Source: an uncultured Deferribacteraceae bacterium
Lineage (GTDB): Bacteria; Chrysiogenota; Deferribacteres; CAMZNJ01
Assembly: GCA_947313855.1 (NCBI GenBank)
Contig: CAMZNS010000022.1
Coordinates: 1-43,838 of the forward strand
Direction of reading: 5' to 3'
DNA length: 43,838 bases
A program made the translations under genes and the position numbers. Each line of letters starts with the position of its first letter. Within the stretch, counting starts at the first letter, position 1. This document shows positions 16,287 through 26,299 of this stretch, in pieces. The notes under the pieces are model-generated. The model saw only the letters and a program-made list of their open reading frames with translations, was not told the origin of the DNA and did no database searches.

Positions 16287-19200
16287 CGTCCTGTTCTTTT
16301 TGTGTGTGAATCAGGGCTTGGAGTTTGCTAAACAGGTTGTGTATCGTGTCAAAGTTGTGGTCGTACAGGATACTTATTTCATAGGTGCCGACAAAAGTGA
16401 ACGGTGCATCCATTTCGCTTAGTGCTTCCATGAGGTCGACTATGTTGTAAGACATTTTGTCGGAGAATTCGAGTTTCATGTGTTTTGCGGTGATTACTAT
16501 TTTTGTGACGAATAGTCGTGCTCCCCTTGCTTTGATGAGCATGATGTTTGCTAGGTTACGTACTTCGTCGCCGAATTCGCCGAAAGTGGATTCCATGCCG
16601 TAAAGTAGGTTGTTCATCTGTTCTGTGGAGTCGGCGTCTGCGAGTGCTCTGTAGTATTCAAACCGGACACGTGTGTCGTCGATGTAAGATGCTGGGATGT
16701 AGTATGGTATGCTTACGGCGGCAATATTCACAGTGGAGAAGTCTGTTGAGTGCCCTTTCATCTCTTCCAGTGCACTTTCCACCATGCGAATGAATAGTTC
16801 GTACCCTATTTTGACAGCCAATCCGCTCTGCTCTGCTCCGAGTAGGTTTCCTGCACCTCGTATTTCCAGGTCGTTCATGGCGATTTTGAATCCGCTTCCC
16901 AGTGCAGAGAGTTGTTGAATAGTGTGTATCCGTTTCCTCGCGATTTCGCTGAGAGCGGTGATATCTTTTATGAATAAGTAGGCGTGCCCTTTTTGGTAGC
17001 TTCGCCCTACTCGTCCTTTTAGTTGGTAGAGTTGTGCTAGTCCGTACATGTGTGCTTGGTTGACAATCATGGTGTTTGCGTTGGGCACATCTAGTCCGTT
17101 TTCGATTACGGTGGAAGCAACGAGGATTTGTATTTCGCCGGCGTAAAATCTGAGTAGTGTATTTTCCAGTTGTTTGATGGGCATTTGTCCGTGTGCCATG
17201 CCGATGACGGCTTCGGGGATCATGGTTTTGAGTTTGTAGACGATGCTTTCCATGCTTTGAACGTTGTTGTGTAGGTAGTACACCTGCCCGTTTCGCTGCA
17301 ACTCGAACTCAATTGCTTCACGCACCTGTGTGTTGCTTGAGATAATATGCACCCCAACCTCTTGACGCCTAGCTGGCGGTGTGTTGAGTGTTGATACGGG
17401 TCTCAGTCCTGAAAGTGATAACTGCAATGTTCTTGGTATGGGTGTGGCACTTAGCGTTAGGACATCGATATGTGTTTTCAGTTTGGTGATGCTCTCTTTG
17501 TGGCTTACGCCAAAGCGTTGTTCTTCGTCCACCACGAGTAGCCCTAAATCTTTGAAGACAACATCTTGTGAGAGGAGTCGGTGCGTACCGATGATAATGT
17601 CGATATCCCCCCTTTCCAACAGTTGAAGTATTGCTTTAAGTTCCTTAGGTGATTTAAGTCTGGATAGGTATTCGACGCGTACCGGGATATCTTTAAAGCG
17701 TTCCTTGAACTTAATAAAGTGTTGTCGAACAAGTACTGTTGTGGGTGCAATTAGTGCCACTTGTTTTGCTGATTCCACTGCTTTTGCTGTGGCACGAATG
17801 GCGATTTCGGTTTTGCCATACCCCACGTCTCCGCAAATAAGCCTGTCCATGGGTTTTGCGTTACTCATGTCGTTGTAGACGTCTTCTAGTGCTGTGAGTT
17901 GGTCGGGTGTTTCTTCGAATGGGAAGTCGGTTTCGACAATTTTGAGGAATTCCCCTTGATTGTTGAATGCATGTCCGGGTACTGTTTTACGGTCAACATA
18001 GAGTTTGAGCAGATCCATGGCGATTTTGCGTGCAACTTTGCGTGCAACTTTGCTGGCTTTGCTCCAAGCGGTACTGCGTAGGTTGCTGACGGATGGTGAG
18101 TCTGTGCCGATGTATTTTTGTACAAGGTCTATTTTTTGTATTGGAACGTAGACCATGTCGCCGGATTCGTATTCGAGTGCTAGGTAGTCCCCCTTGGATC
18201 CACCGATTTCACGGCTTACAATCCCTTTGTAGATGGCAATTCCGTAGTCGACGTGTACAACGTAGTCGCCGGTGTTGATGTCTGCAAGTGTGGTTCTGAA
18301 GGGTGAGTTTTCAACTTTGGCGTGGAATTTATTGTGTCCGAAAATCTCTTCGGGGGTAACAATAACTAATTTGAGAGTATTGAAGACTGCTCCGACCCCT
18401 ATTTTACGGGGATAAACACTGATGACATCGCCCTTTTGGGCATTATTTTGTGCGTCTTCGAGGTGTTCAATATTTTGCAGTTTTAGGTTATGGTCGTGCA
18501 TGAATTTGTCGAGAAATTCACGTTGCATCTGCGATTCTATGGTTAAAACAATCTTAAAGTTTTCCTTTAAGTATTTCTGTAACACAGCGTAGAAGCCGTC
18601 TACAGCTTTGTATTTGTTGGTTTTGTCGTAGGTAAATTCTTGTATGGATGAGTGACATTGTAGCTGTTCCCATTCCGAGTCCACGTTTTTTGCAAACTGA
18701 GTATTGGTGTGTGTTTCGATGTATTTTTCGATGGTGTGTCGTTGGGCGTAGTTTTGGGCAAAAACAGGGTCAATGCCCTTTTCAGCAATGGTTTCGTCCA
18801 TAGTGGAGTACATTTTTTCTAGAATACCTTTGTGCTCCATGGCGTCGAAAATATAAACATGGGCATTTTGCGGAATATAATCCATGAAGGTGGCGTATTC
18901 ATTGCTGTTGTGTACGAAAGGGTAGAGCCAGTAGAAGCCAGCAATTTTCCCAAATTCGGAGACACGATGTCCGATACTGCTTTTCAGTGCGTCGGGTGAT
19001 CCGCTCAGTATTTGGGCAAGGTCTGAGCCAGCAATGACAAGGTCTGTGGCGGGTAGAATAGTTACACTTGAAGTAGTGGTTGAGGTTTTTGCGTCGGTAT
19101 TATTTGTGCCATTGCTTGCTGATTTGCCTGCTGATTTGCCTGCTGATTTGCCTGCGTCTGTGTTAGCTGCTTTTACGAATATGCTAGCGGTGTCGTGTGG

Positions 19201-19869
19201 GTTGTAGAAGTCGATACGTTCTAGTTCGTTGTCGAAGAAGTCTAGTCTTGCGGGTGCGTCTTGTCCGCTTCCGTAAATGTAGACCAAGCCACCCCTTGTG
19301 GAGTACTGTCCGGGTTCGGTTACGTATTCCACGTTGATGTATCCGAGTAGTTCTAGTGCGTCGAGTAGTTGTATTCGTCCTATTTGCATCCCTATGAATA
19401 GTTGTAGTGTGGCGTTTTGGAAGTTTTTGGGTGGTGTAATGTGTTTGCATAGGGCAGCCATGGTTGTTATTACCACAGGTGCTGTACCGTCGTCTTTGTC
19501 GTCGGTATTTTGTGCGTGTATCATTGCGTGTAGGGCTTTTGTTCTTTCGGCTGTTATGTTTGGGTTGACGTATGCTTCTTCGAGGGGGGCTGTTCCGTAG
19601 TCGTAGAATCTGAAAGCCTTATTTGACAATGGTGGGGGGGGTGTATTGGTGTTAGTAGGGGGGTGCCCCCCTTCACTACTTTCGGAAATTTTTACCCCCC
19701 CCCGACCCCCCTTTTGGGGTTTGGCGAGGGTATAAATGTTGTGAATGATGTCCACCGCGTTGTTATCCTTTGCGATGAGGATAAGTGGTGTATTGCGAGT
19801 GCGTTTGGATGCTAGGTTTAGTGTTTTTGGGAGGTAGAAGTCGAGTATGTTATTCAAGGGCTTCCTCAT
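16252..19869 (-). CDS. mfd: Transcription-repair coupling factor Mfd
   Basis: GDYVVHVDYGIAIYKGIV; RLICGDVGYGKTEIAIRA; VDEEQRFGVSHKE; TLSATPIPRTLQLSLSGLR; QLKGRVGRS. Confidence 0.96.
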   Translation of the reverse strand: MRKPLNNILDFYLPKTLNLASKRTRNTPLILIAKDNNAVDIIHNIYTLAKPQKGGRGGVKISESSEGGHPPTNTNTPPPPLSNKAFRFYDYGTAPLEEAYVNPNITAERTKALHAMIHAQNTDDKDDGTAPVVITTMAALCKHITPPKNFQNATLQLFIGMQIGRIQLLDALELLGYINVEYVTEPGQYSTRGGLVYIYGSGQDAPARLDFFDNELERIDFYNPHDTASIFVKAANTDAGKSAGKSAGKSASNGTNNTDAKTSTTTSSVTILPATDLVIAGSDLAQILSGSPDALKSSIGHRVSEFGKIAGFYWLYPFVHNSNEYATFMDYIPQNAHVYIFDAMEHKGILEKMYSTMDETIAEKGIDPVFAQNYAQRHTIEKYIETHTNTQFAKNVDSEWEQLQCHSSIQEFTYDKTNKYKAVDGFYAVLQKYLKENFKIVLTIESQMQREFLDKFMHDHNLKLQNIEHLEDAQNNAQKGDVISVYPRKIGVGAVFNTLKLVIVTPEEIFGHNKFHAKVENSPFRTTLADINTGDYVVHVDYGIAIYKGIVSREIGGSKGDYLALEYESGDMVYVPIQKIDLVQKYIGTDSPSVSNLRSTAWSKASKVARKVARKIAMDLLKLYVDRKTVPGHAFNNQGEFLKIVETDFPFEETPDQLTALEDVYNDMSNAKPMDRLICGDVGYGKTEIAIRATAKAVESAKQVALIAPTTVLVRQHFIKFKERFKDIPVRVEYLSRLKSPKELKAILQLLERGDIDIIIGTHRLLSQDVVFKDLGLLVVDEEQRFGVSHKESITKLKTHIDVLTLSATPIPRTLQLSLSGLRPVSTLNTPPARRQEVGVHIISSNTQVREAIEFELQRNGQVYYLHNNVQSMESIVYKLKTMIPEAVIGMAHGQMPIKQLENTLLRFYAGEIQILVASTVIENGLDVPNANTMIVNQAHMYGLAQLYQLKGRVGRSYQKGHAYLFIKDITALSEIARKRIHTIQQLSALGSGFKIAMNDLEIRGAGNLLGAEQSGLAVKIGYELFIRMVESALEEMKGHSTDFSTVNIAAVSIPYYIPASYIDDTRVRFEYYRALADADSTEQMNNLLYGMESTFGEFGDEVRNLANIMLIKARGARLFVTKIVITAKHMKLEFSDKMSYNIVDLMEALSEMDAPFTFVGTYEISILYDHNFDTIHNLFSKLQALIHTQKEQDEKNVNHTKSVD
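19631..19716. repeat. G/C homopolymer-rich insert in mfd (G8, G6-TG-C6 palindrome, C9, C6)
   Basis: Direct reading; encodes a Gly/Pro-rich segment KPQKGGRGGVKISESSEGGHPPTNTNTPPPPLS. Confidence 0.85.
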
Positions 19870-19909
19870 AGGTTTTGGGTGTGTTGAAAGGTATTCGTCA
19901 CCCTTGCCT

Positions 19910-20746
19910 TTAGTCTTCTTCGTTGTTGTCGGTATTTAGCCAAGCCACTAAGTGGTCGTAGATTTTGGTTGAGAGTTCGTCATCGTTTTTGAGTTCGGTG
20001 ATATTTTTGAGTTCGTCGTCGTTAATGAGTAGGAATTCGGCAATAGTTTCGAGGTTATCGTAGAAGAGTGTTTCTTTGCCGTCAGTGATTTCTGAGATGA
20101 TTGTTGTGTCTTCGGCGATGTGCACAAATTTGATATAGGACATTGTGCATGTGTTTGCAAGTTCGATGACTTTGTCGAGTAGGTCTTCGGAGCAGTACAT
20201 GGCTGGGAATAGCACTGTATTTTGGTGGATAATGATGTCTTCGTTCTCTTCAGTGTTAGTGTTGGGGTTGGTGTCATCCATGATACAGCGGTATGAGTTG
20301 TGGTTGCTGTGAGCGATTAGTTTGGTGTCCACAAGGTTTTCCATAACGTCTTCGAGTTCTTGTTTGGAGTTGAATTCGAGTCCACCATGTAGTAGGCAGA
20401 CTTCCATGGCATTTTTGTTATTTGTGTTTAGTAGGTTGAGTGTGAAGGGGTCGTGTAGAGGGTCACCATCGATGAGATAAAGGGGGTTGAGTAGGTTTGT
20501 TGTTGCGTCTGGGTGGGGTATTGCGTGTCCTAGTGCGTCTTTGGGGTTTGGGAAATCGTCGTCAACGTTGAGTAGTGTTGTGAAGTCACTGTCGCCGCCG
20601 TGTATACTATTGAGGTAGTATGGCATAGGTGTGGTAGATTTTTCTAGGGGGTCGAATTCGTCATTATCTATGTATGTTGCAGAGCCTTCGTCGTCATGAT
20701 TGATTTCGTCGAAGCTGCCATATCTATCGTCGTAACTGTTATCCAT
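19910..20746 (-). CDS. Acidic hypothetical protein
   Basis: 278 aa, strongly Asp/Glu/Asn-rich, in line with flanking genes; no family recognised. Confidence 0.7.
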   Translation of the reverse strand: MDNSYDDRYGSFDEINHDDEGSATYIDNDEFDPLEKSTTPMPYYLNSIHGGDSDFTTLLNVDDDFPNPKDALGHAIPHPDATTNLLNPLYLIDGDPLHDPFTLNLLNTNNKNAMEVCLLHGGLEFNSKQELEDVMENLVDTKLIAHSNHNSYRCIMDDTNPNTNTEENEDIIIHQNTVLFPAMYCSEDLLDKVIELANTCTMSYIKFVHIAEDTTIISEITDGKETLFYDNLETIAEFLLINDDELKNITELKNDDELSTKIYDHLVAWLNTDNNEED

Positions 20747-20990
20747 TAGTAATTACCTTCCCGCCTGTGGTATTACGGTACTCCCCTCGTTATATAATTT
20801 AAGTTTTGTTTGTTATGATTGTTCGTTACAATTGTTCGTTACAATGTTGTAAAACTTATTGTTTATGGTTATTGTTCTATTTCTAGGACGGCTCATTATA
20901 ACAGAAACATAGGATATTGAAACAAAAAATTTATAGATATTTGAGAAAATCGTACTGAAAGTTATTTTGTGTGTGATTTTTGTGTGTGGT

Positions 20991-21380
20991 TTAGCCTTCG
21001 TTGTCGAGGAAGCTTTTGTCGCGATCGATAAAGATATTGCTGTACCCTTTGTAGGCTTGTTTGCGTTTGCGTGTGGAGTTTAGGTTCTCCACGAGTTCGC
21101 CGTGTAGTTTTTCCACGTGTGTCAATACTTTGTCGTGAGAGTTGGTGTATTGTTGTACCATGGTTCTGATTTTGGATCTGATTTGGCTGTTGTTGTGTGA
21201 GTTATTTGTTAGGGAGTCGAGTACGTCTTGAATTTGCAGGAAGTTGTTGTTGTAGTTGTTGAGTAGTTTGTCCATGAGTTGTTGGTCGGTACTGCTGAGA
21301 ATCTCTTCAGCAATACCGATCCCTTGGAGCAGTAGTATTTCGAGGTTAGCGATTATTGTGTTGTTTTGGTTATTGTTCAC
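20991..21380 (-). CDS. Small helical hypothetical protein (possibly a FlgN/FliT-type chaperone)
   Basis: 129 aa, predicted coiled-coil character, C-terminal RKRKQAYKGYSN; assignment weak. Confidence 0.6.
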   Translation of the reverse strand: MNNNQNNTIIANLEILLLQGIGIAEEILSSTDQQLMDKLLNNYNNNFLQIQDVLDSLTNNSHNNSQIRSKIRTMVQQYTNSHDKVLTHVEKLHGELVENLNSTRKRKQAYKGYSNIFIDRDKSFLDNEG

Positions 21381-21403
21381 GATGCGAATACCTACTGTGT
21401 TGT

Positions 21404-22699
21404 TTAGTACCCCGGTTTGCCGAGTAGTTTGAAGACGTTTGTTTTGTAGATTTCGACACCGGGTTGGTTGAAGGGGTCGACACCGTTGAGGTATCCTGCC
21501 ATTGCGGTGGTTTTCATGAACATGTACATGAGGTACGCCAATGATTCTTCGTCGAGGTTGTCCATTTCCAGTGAGATGACGGGTACGTTCCCTTCAACAT
21601 GAGCGAGAGCGGTTGCGTGCATTACGGTTTGGTTGACTTCGTTGACGGTTTTGCCTACGAGGTAGTTGAGTCCGTCGATGTCGCCGTCGAGTGTTGGTAC
21701 GGGTATATCGGCAGTGGGTTTGCCTGTGTTGATGAATGTTTCGAACATGATATTTTTGCCATCTTGCACGTATTGTCCGAGTGAGTGTAGGTCGGTGGAG
21801 AATGTCATTGCGATGGGTAGTATCCCTTTGTTGTCTTTGCCTTCGCTTTCGGCGAATAGTTGTTTGCACCATTCTGTTAGGTAGTACAAGTTTGGTTCGC
21901 TGGAGACGTAGTTTTCCACGTCCCGCCCTTTTCTGTTCAGGATTAGTCGTAGTACAGCGTAGTGGTAGGCTTCGTTTTGTTCGATGTTGTGGTTGTTGAG
22001 GTGTTTGTGAGCTTTTGTTAGTCCTTGTGTTAGTTTGTGAATGTCTATTCCGGCGATAGCCATCGGTAGTAGTCCTACTGGTGTGAAGGCTGAGAATCTG
22101 CCGCCGATATCATCTGGTATGATGAATGTTTGGTACCCTTGTTTGTCTGCTAGTTTGCGTAGTGCACCTTGTTTTTCGTCTGTGATTGCGACAATTCGTT
22201 TTTTGACATCGTCTGGTGAGAATGATTTGTCCATGAAGTTTTTGAGGAATCGGAACGCGAGTGCTGGTTCGGTGGTTGTTCCTGATTTTGAGATGACGAT
22301 GATTGATACTCGTTTCCCTTCGAGGTAGTTTAGTAGTTCGACCATGTAGGTGGAGCTAATGTTTAGTCCTGCGTAGAGGATTTCTGGTGCGTTGTTGTCT
22401 TTTTGGAATAGTTGTGGTTTTAGGGTATCGATGACCGCCCTTGCCCCGAGGTACGATCCGCCGATGCCGACAACGACAACAATGTCGGAGTTGTTTCGCA
22501 TCTCTTGTGCAACATATTGAATGCGGTGTAGTGATTCTGTGTTTAGTGTGTTCGGGTAGTCCACCCAGCCGGTGAAGTCTGGTGCGTCTGTGGAGTGTAG
22601 CATCTGGTGTATTGATGTGACCTGTTCCTGCAGTGCTGTTACTTCATGTGTTGCCATAAAATTATGCAAAAAAGCGGTATTAACTCGAACTAAGCTCAT
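21404..22699 (-). CDS. pgi: Glucose-6-phosphate isomerase
   Basis: VVVGIGGSYLGARAVIDTL; VISKSGTTTEPALAFR; DDIGGRFSAFTPVGLLPMAIAG. Confidence 0.95.
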   Translation of the reverse strand: MSLVRVNTAFLHNFMATHEVTALQEQVTSIHQMLHSTDAPDFTGWVDYPNTLNTESLHRIQYVAQEMRNNSDIVVVVGIGGSYLGARAVIDTLKPQLFQKDNNAPEILYAGLNISSTYMVELLNYLEGKRVSIIVISKSGTTTEPALAFRFLKNFMDKSFSPDDVKKRIVAITDEKQGALRKLADKQGYQTFIIPDDIGGRFSAFTPVGLLPMAIAGIDIHKLTQGLTKAHKHLNNHNIEQNEAYHYAVLRLILNRKGRDVENYVSSEPNLYYLTEWCKQLFAESEGKDNKGILPIAMTFSTDLHSLGQYVQDGKNIMFETFINTGKPTADIPVPTLDGDIDGLNYLVGKTVNEVNQTVMHATALAHVEGNVPVISLEMDNLDEESLAYLMYMFMKTTAMAGYLNGVDPFNQPGVEIYKTNVFKLLGKPGY

Positions 22700-22785
22700 G
22701 TTAAGTTCCTCCTAAAATATATGGGAAACCCCAAACTATTGCGATTATACACTCTTTGAGGTTGGTTCGCAACATGGAATTAACC

Positions 22786-22814
22786 TTGACAAGCAAAACG
22801 TCGCAACGTAAAAT
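22786..22814 (+). promoter_or_regulatory. Sigma70-like promoter TTGACA-N17-TAAAAT
   Basis: TTGACA 22786-22791, 17-nt spacer, TAAAAT 22809-22814. Confidence 0.65.
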
Positions 22815-22846
22815 TGATAATAAAGATGGAGAACGATTTGAGCTGT

Positions 22847-24001
22847 ATGTTTCCATATTCAATACGCAGAAGAGATAGTCTGAAATACACTCCCCCTTCG
22901 TCGTTAATGTTAATACTGCTTGCACCCCTACTCTTTCTACTCTTTGCGTACCCGAGCACGCTCAATGCTGAGGTGGAGATTGCTCAAACCAACGCCATCT
23001 TTGCCGCTAACGGGATAGTGACAGAAAATCCGGAGGTTATGCCTCAAGGGTTTGTCAATATCTACATGTACCGCGATCCTAGTACAATTGCTCCCCTCCT
23101 CGAAATCTTTACAAAACAAACGGGGATACGTACAAGGGTTGTGGTTATCCCTCAAGTTTCCGATGAGATGTTGAAGCGTCAGGGGTTGTCAACCTCTGTG
23201 GATATTATTATCTCAGACAATATCGTAGCACTGGAAACCATTAGCAAAGAGGGATTACTCGTGCGTGTCTACGACATTGGTGTTCGAAACAATATCCCTA
23301 ACTACCTTGTTGCCAAGGATGAATCCTGGTTCGCCATCAGCACGCGGGCACAAGCCATTTACACAACAAAAGCTGGACTAGGCAAACTACCCGACAACTT
23401 CACATACATGGATCTTGCCGATCCAAAATACAAAGGACAAATATGCATCAGCTCAGGGGAACGATCGAATAATAATATGGAGCTGTTGGCACTAATGATT
23501 GGCAAGTATGGTGAGAGTGTTGCCGAAGAGTGGCTGATTGGGCTGAAGAGCAACCTTGCACGCAGACCAAAAGGTGACGACAGAACTCAGTTGAAAGATC
23601 TAAACAAAGGGTTGTGCACCATAGCTTTGGCAAATAGTCGTTACCTTGGCATGGCGATTAGTAATCTGAAAGAGCGTTCAAGCGTGAGCAATACAGTGAT
23701 AAACTTCCCTGTGTTCGACGAGAAAAAACCGACAACTTTTGTGACCATGACCACCATCGGTGTTGCTAGGTATGCGACGAATAAGCAAAGTGCACTTCGA
23801 TTTTTGGAGTTTATGCTGTCTGTAAGGGCACAGCGTTCGTATGCCTCCATCAATTACGAGTACCCTGCACGTAAGGAGCTTTCGCCACCATCAATTACAA
23901 AATCTTGGGGTGAAATCGTACCGAACAATAATTTTAGAAAGGTGATAAGTAACTACTCCAAAGCAGTGGATATGGCAACTAGGGTTGATATCGACCTGTA
24001 G
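22847..24001 (+). CDS. Fe(3+) ABC transporter substrate-binding protein (FutA/FbpA-like)
   Basis: Signal peptide; VNIYMYRDPSTIAPLLEIFTKQTGI; WFAISTRAQAIYTTKAGLGKLPDNFTYMDLADPKYKGQICISSG; ALANSRYLG. The TTG start at 22814 overlaps the -10 box, so a start at 22847 (or 22826) is preferred. Confidence 0.85.
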   Translation: MFPYSIRRRDSLKYTPPSSLMLILLAPLLFLLFAYPSTLNAEVEIAQTNAIFAANGIVTENPEVMPQGFVNIYMYRDPSTIAPLLEIFTKQTGIRTRVVVIPQVSDEMLKRQGLSTSVDIIISDNIVALETISKEGLLVRVYDIGVRNNIPNYLVAKDESWFAISTRAQAIYTTKAGLGKLPDNFTYMDLADPKYKGQICISSGERSNNNMELLALMIGKYGESVAEEWLIGLKSNLARRPKGDDRTQLKDLNKGLCTIALANSRYLGMAISNLKERSSVSNTVINFPVFDEKKPTTFVTMTTIGVARYATNKQSALRFLEFMLSVRAQRSYASINYEYPARKELSPPSITKSWGEIVPNNNFRKVISNYSKAVDMATRVDIDL

Positions 24002-24016
24002 CTTCGCAAGTATTTC

Positions 24017-24835
24017 TTACAGAATATGTCGTTTGCTGATACCGATAAGGTCGTGTATCCCTTTGTACGCGTCTGTTAGATCTTTGCTGTACTTGTTGAC
24101 ATAGGTCTGAATATGGTGTCGTGCGATTTTTGGGTCATCGCTATGGGCATGTTTTAAAATATGTTCTTCCATTTTATCATAGTTTTTTGCGGCAAAAATC
24201 ATGGATTCGCATATCATGTTGTTGACTGTTTCGGCAAGGTGTGCGTTTTCGTTATTGATAACAATGCAGCCAAGTGGTAGTGGTGATTGGTATTTTGTTT
24301 GCCAGTTGTCGCCTAAATCGGCAACGAGTTTCAGGTTGAAGTCTTTGTAGACCAGCCGACCTTCGTGAATGAGTATCCCTCCGTCCACCTCACCCGTTTC
24401 GACCATGCTTGGTATTCGGCTAAAGAGTGCTTCGGTGTATCGATATTTGGGGTTATTGTCATCGTTGTCGTAGAATAGTTTAAATATTTTGTAGGCAGTG
24501 GTGGTAACCCCGGGAACAGCGATTAGAGAGTTTGGTGGTAGTTCGCCGTGGTCATTTTTGCTAACAACAATGGGTCCACCGGCGTTTGATAATGCTCCAC
24601 CGGATCGTAGGATGTGGTATGCGGATTTTAGTTCGGGGAAGAAGCCCATGGATATTTTTACGATGTCGAATTCGCCACTAAGGGCAGCGTTGTTGAGTTC
24701 GGCAATGTCCATGAGTTCTGTTTCGATTTTGATATCGCCGTAGTCGAGATACCCCCATATTAGTGCACCAAAGATAAAGGTGTCGTTTGGGCATGTTGAG
24801 ATGGCAAGTTTCAGTTTGTGAGGTTTGTTGTCCAT
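24017..24835 (-). CDS. mqnD: 1,4-dihydroxy-6-naphthoate synthase (futalosine menaquinone pathway)
   Basis: LKLAISTCPNDTFIFGALIWG; ALSGEFDIVKISMGFFPEL; LRSGGALSNAGGPIVVS. Confidence 0.88.
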   Translation of the reverse strand: MDNKPHKLKLAISTCPNDTFIFGALIWGYLDYGDIKIETELMDIAELNNAALSGEFDIVKISMGFFPELKSAYHILRSGGALSNAGGPIVVSKNDHGELPPNSLIAVPGVTTTAYKIFKLFYDNDDNNPKYRYTEALFSRIPSMVETGEVDGGILIHEGRLVYKDFNLKLVADLGDNWQTKYQSPLPLGCIVINNENAHLAETVNNMICESMIFAAKNYDKMEEHILKHAHSDDPKIARHHIQTYVNKYSKDLTDAYKGIHDLIGISKRHIL

Positions 24836-24932
24836 AGTTTGTAGATTCCTCGTTCTGGTTATTTGGTAGGTATTAGTATATGCCAGCTTAGGGTTTCTGC
24901 AACTTTTTGCCGTGCATGTTTGGTTTTTCTGT

Positions 24933-26297
24933 TTAGAATGCTGTTGCAAGTGGTAGGAAGCTAATGGCTTTGCCGAGGTCTCTGTCCCAGATAACAGTAC
25001 CGAGTCCTAGGTACATGAGTGGTTGGTCTTTGTCGACATAGTCGTCTATTCCAGCTGTTATGTAGAATATATTTTTCACGTAGTAGTTGAAGCCGGTGGC
25101 AACACGCGGTAGAGTTCGTCTTCCCCCACCGATGTCCCATATGTTTGTTTCGATGTCGAAGTTCCACTGTGGGAAAGAGTATGCTACACCTAGTCCGGCG
25201 GAGCTTTCCATTAGTCCACCTTGCACAGTTAGTCGTTGGTCGAAGAATCTTAGTCCGTAAAGAGCGGACAGTTTTATTTGTGTTGTGGCGTTGCTGATTT
25301 GTTCGACGGATGTTATCTCTTCGGTGGAGATGATGTTACCGTTGGCGTCTCTGATTACCACAGTTTTGTTGCGAATTTCTTCACTAAAGCTTGATCCGGC
25401 GGATAGTCCGAATTTGTAGAATTTGTTTGGATTTGGTGCGATGGCGAGGCTGACTGCCCCACGGTAGTGTGTTCCGAAGTTGTCGTTGTAAATATTTTGT
25501 TCTTGGAAGTTAGTGTAGATTCCTGCTTCCAGTCCCATGAAGAATTTTGTGCTAGAGTAGAGTTGTATGGTGTCGTTGATTGCTTGCACAGTGGATCGAA
25601 GTTGTACTGTGAGGTTGTCGTCGTTGATGAGAGCGGGGATGACCCCGTCGCCGTTGTCGATGTTGTCGACGAGGAAGGTGATTCTGTTGACAAGCAAGTC
25701 CATTTGAGCGATGAAGGTGGGTATTTGGTCAGCGGCGATACTTAGTTGGTCAGCGATGTTTTTGGATTGGTTGGTAATATTTACGATATTTGCTAGAACT
25801 TGTCCATCGATTAGGGTTTTGTCTAGTGCGGCACTAATGTTGTCCATGTAGTTTACGATGTTGATAACTTTTGCTTCGATGTCGGTTATGTCGAAGTCAA
25901 CTGTTGAGTCGGCATAGAATTCGCCGTCTTGTAGCACTCCTGTGGATGGTTTGTCGGGGTCTCTCAGGATGTCCACGTATTTGAATCCGAGTAGCGAGTC
26001 TGTTTTGATTCGCACGGTAATGTTGTTTGGTATTGGTGCTTCTTGCGGTTCGATGCCTACACGTACGACAACGTCGTTGCCGTCGAAAGTTATTCCCCTT
26101 ACGGATCCGACGTCTATGCCGTGGTAGTAGACTCTAGCACCACGGAACACTCCTTTTGCGGAGTTTGTTTTCACGTAAATGCTGATTGCATCTGAGCCGA
26201 TATTTTTACCAATGGTGGAGTATCCGAGGATCATTGTGCCGAAAATGAGTAGTCCTAGGATTACGAATATTCCAACACGCGTTTCTGTAGAAATCAT
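24933..26297 (-). CDS. mlaD: MlaD/MCE-domain protein with long C-terminal beta-rich extension
   Basis: N-terminal TM; TNSAKGVFRGARVYYHGIDVGSVRGITFDGNDVVVRVGI; SLLGFKYVDI. Confidence 0.88.
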   Translation of the reverse strand: MISTETRVGIFVILGLLIFGTMILGYSTIGKNIGSDAISIYVKTNSAKGVFRGARVYYHGIDVGSVRGITFDGNDVVVRVGIEPQEAPIPNNITVRIKTDSLLGFKYVDILRDPDKPSTGVLQDGEFYADSTVDFDITDIEAKVINIVNYMDNISAALDKTLIDGQVLANIVNITNQSKNIADQLSIAADQIPTFIAQMDLLVNRITFLVDNIDNGDGVIPALINDDNLTVQLRSTVQAINDTIQLYSSTKFFMGLEAGIYTNFQEQNIYNDNFGTHYRGAVSLAIAPNPNKFYKFGLSAGSSFSEEIRNKTVVIRDANGNIISTEEITSVEQISNATTQIKLSALYGLRFFDQRLTVQGGLMESSAGLGVAYSFPQWNFDIETNIWDIGGGRRTLPRVATGFNYYVKNIFYITAGIDDYVDKDQPLMYLGLGTVIWDRDLGKAISFLPLATAF

Positions 26298-26299
26298 AG

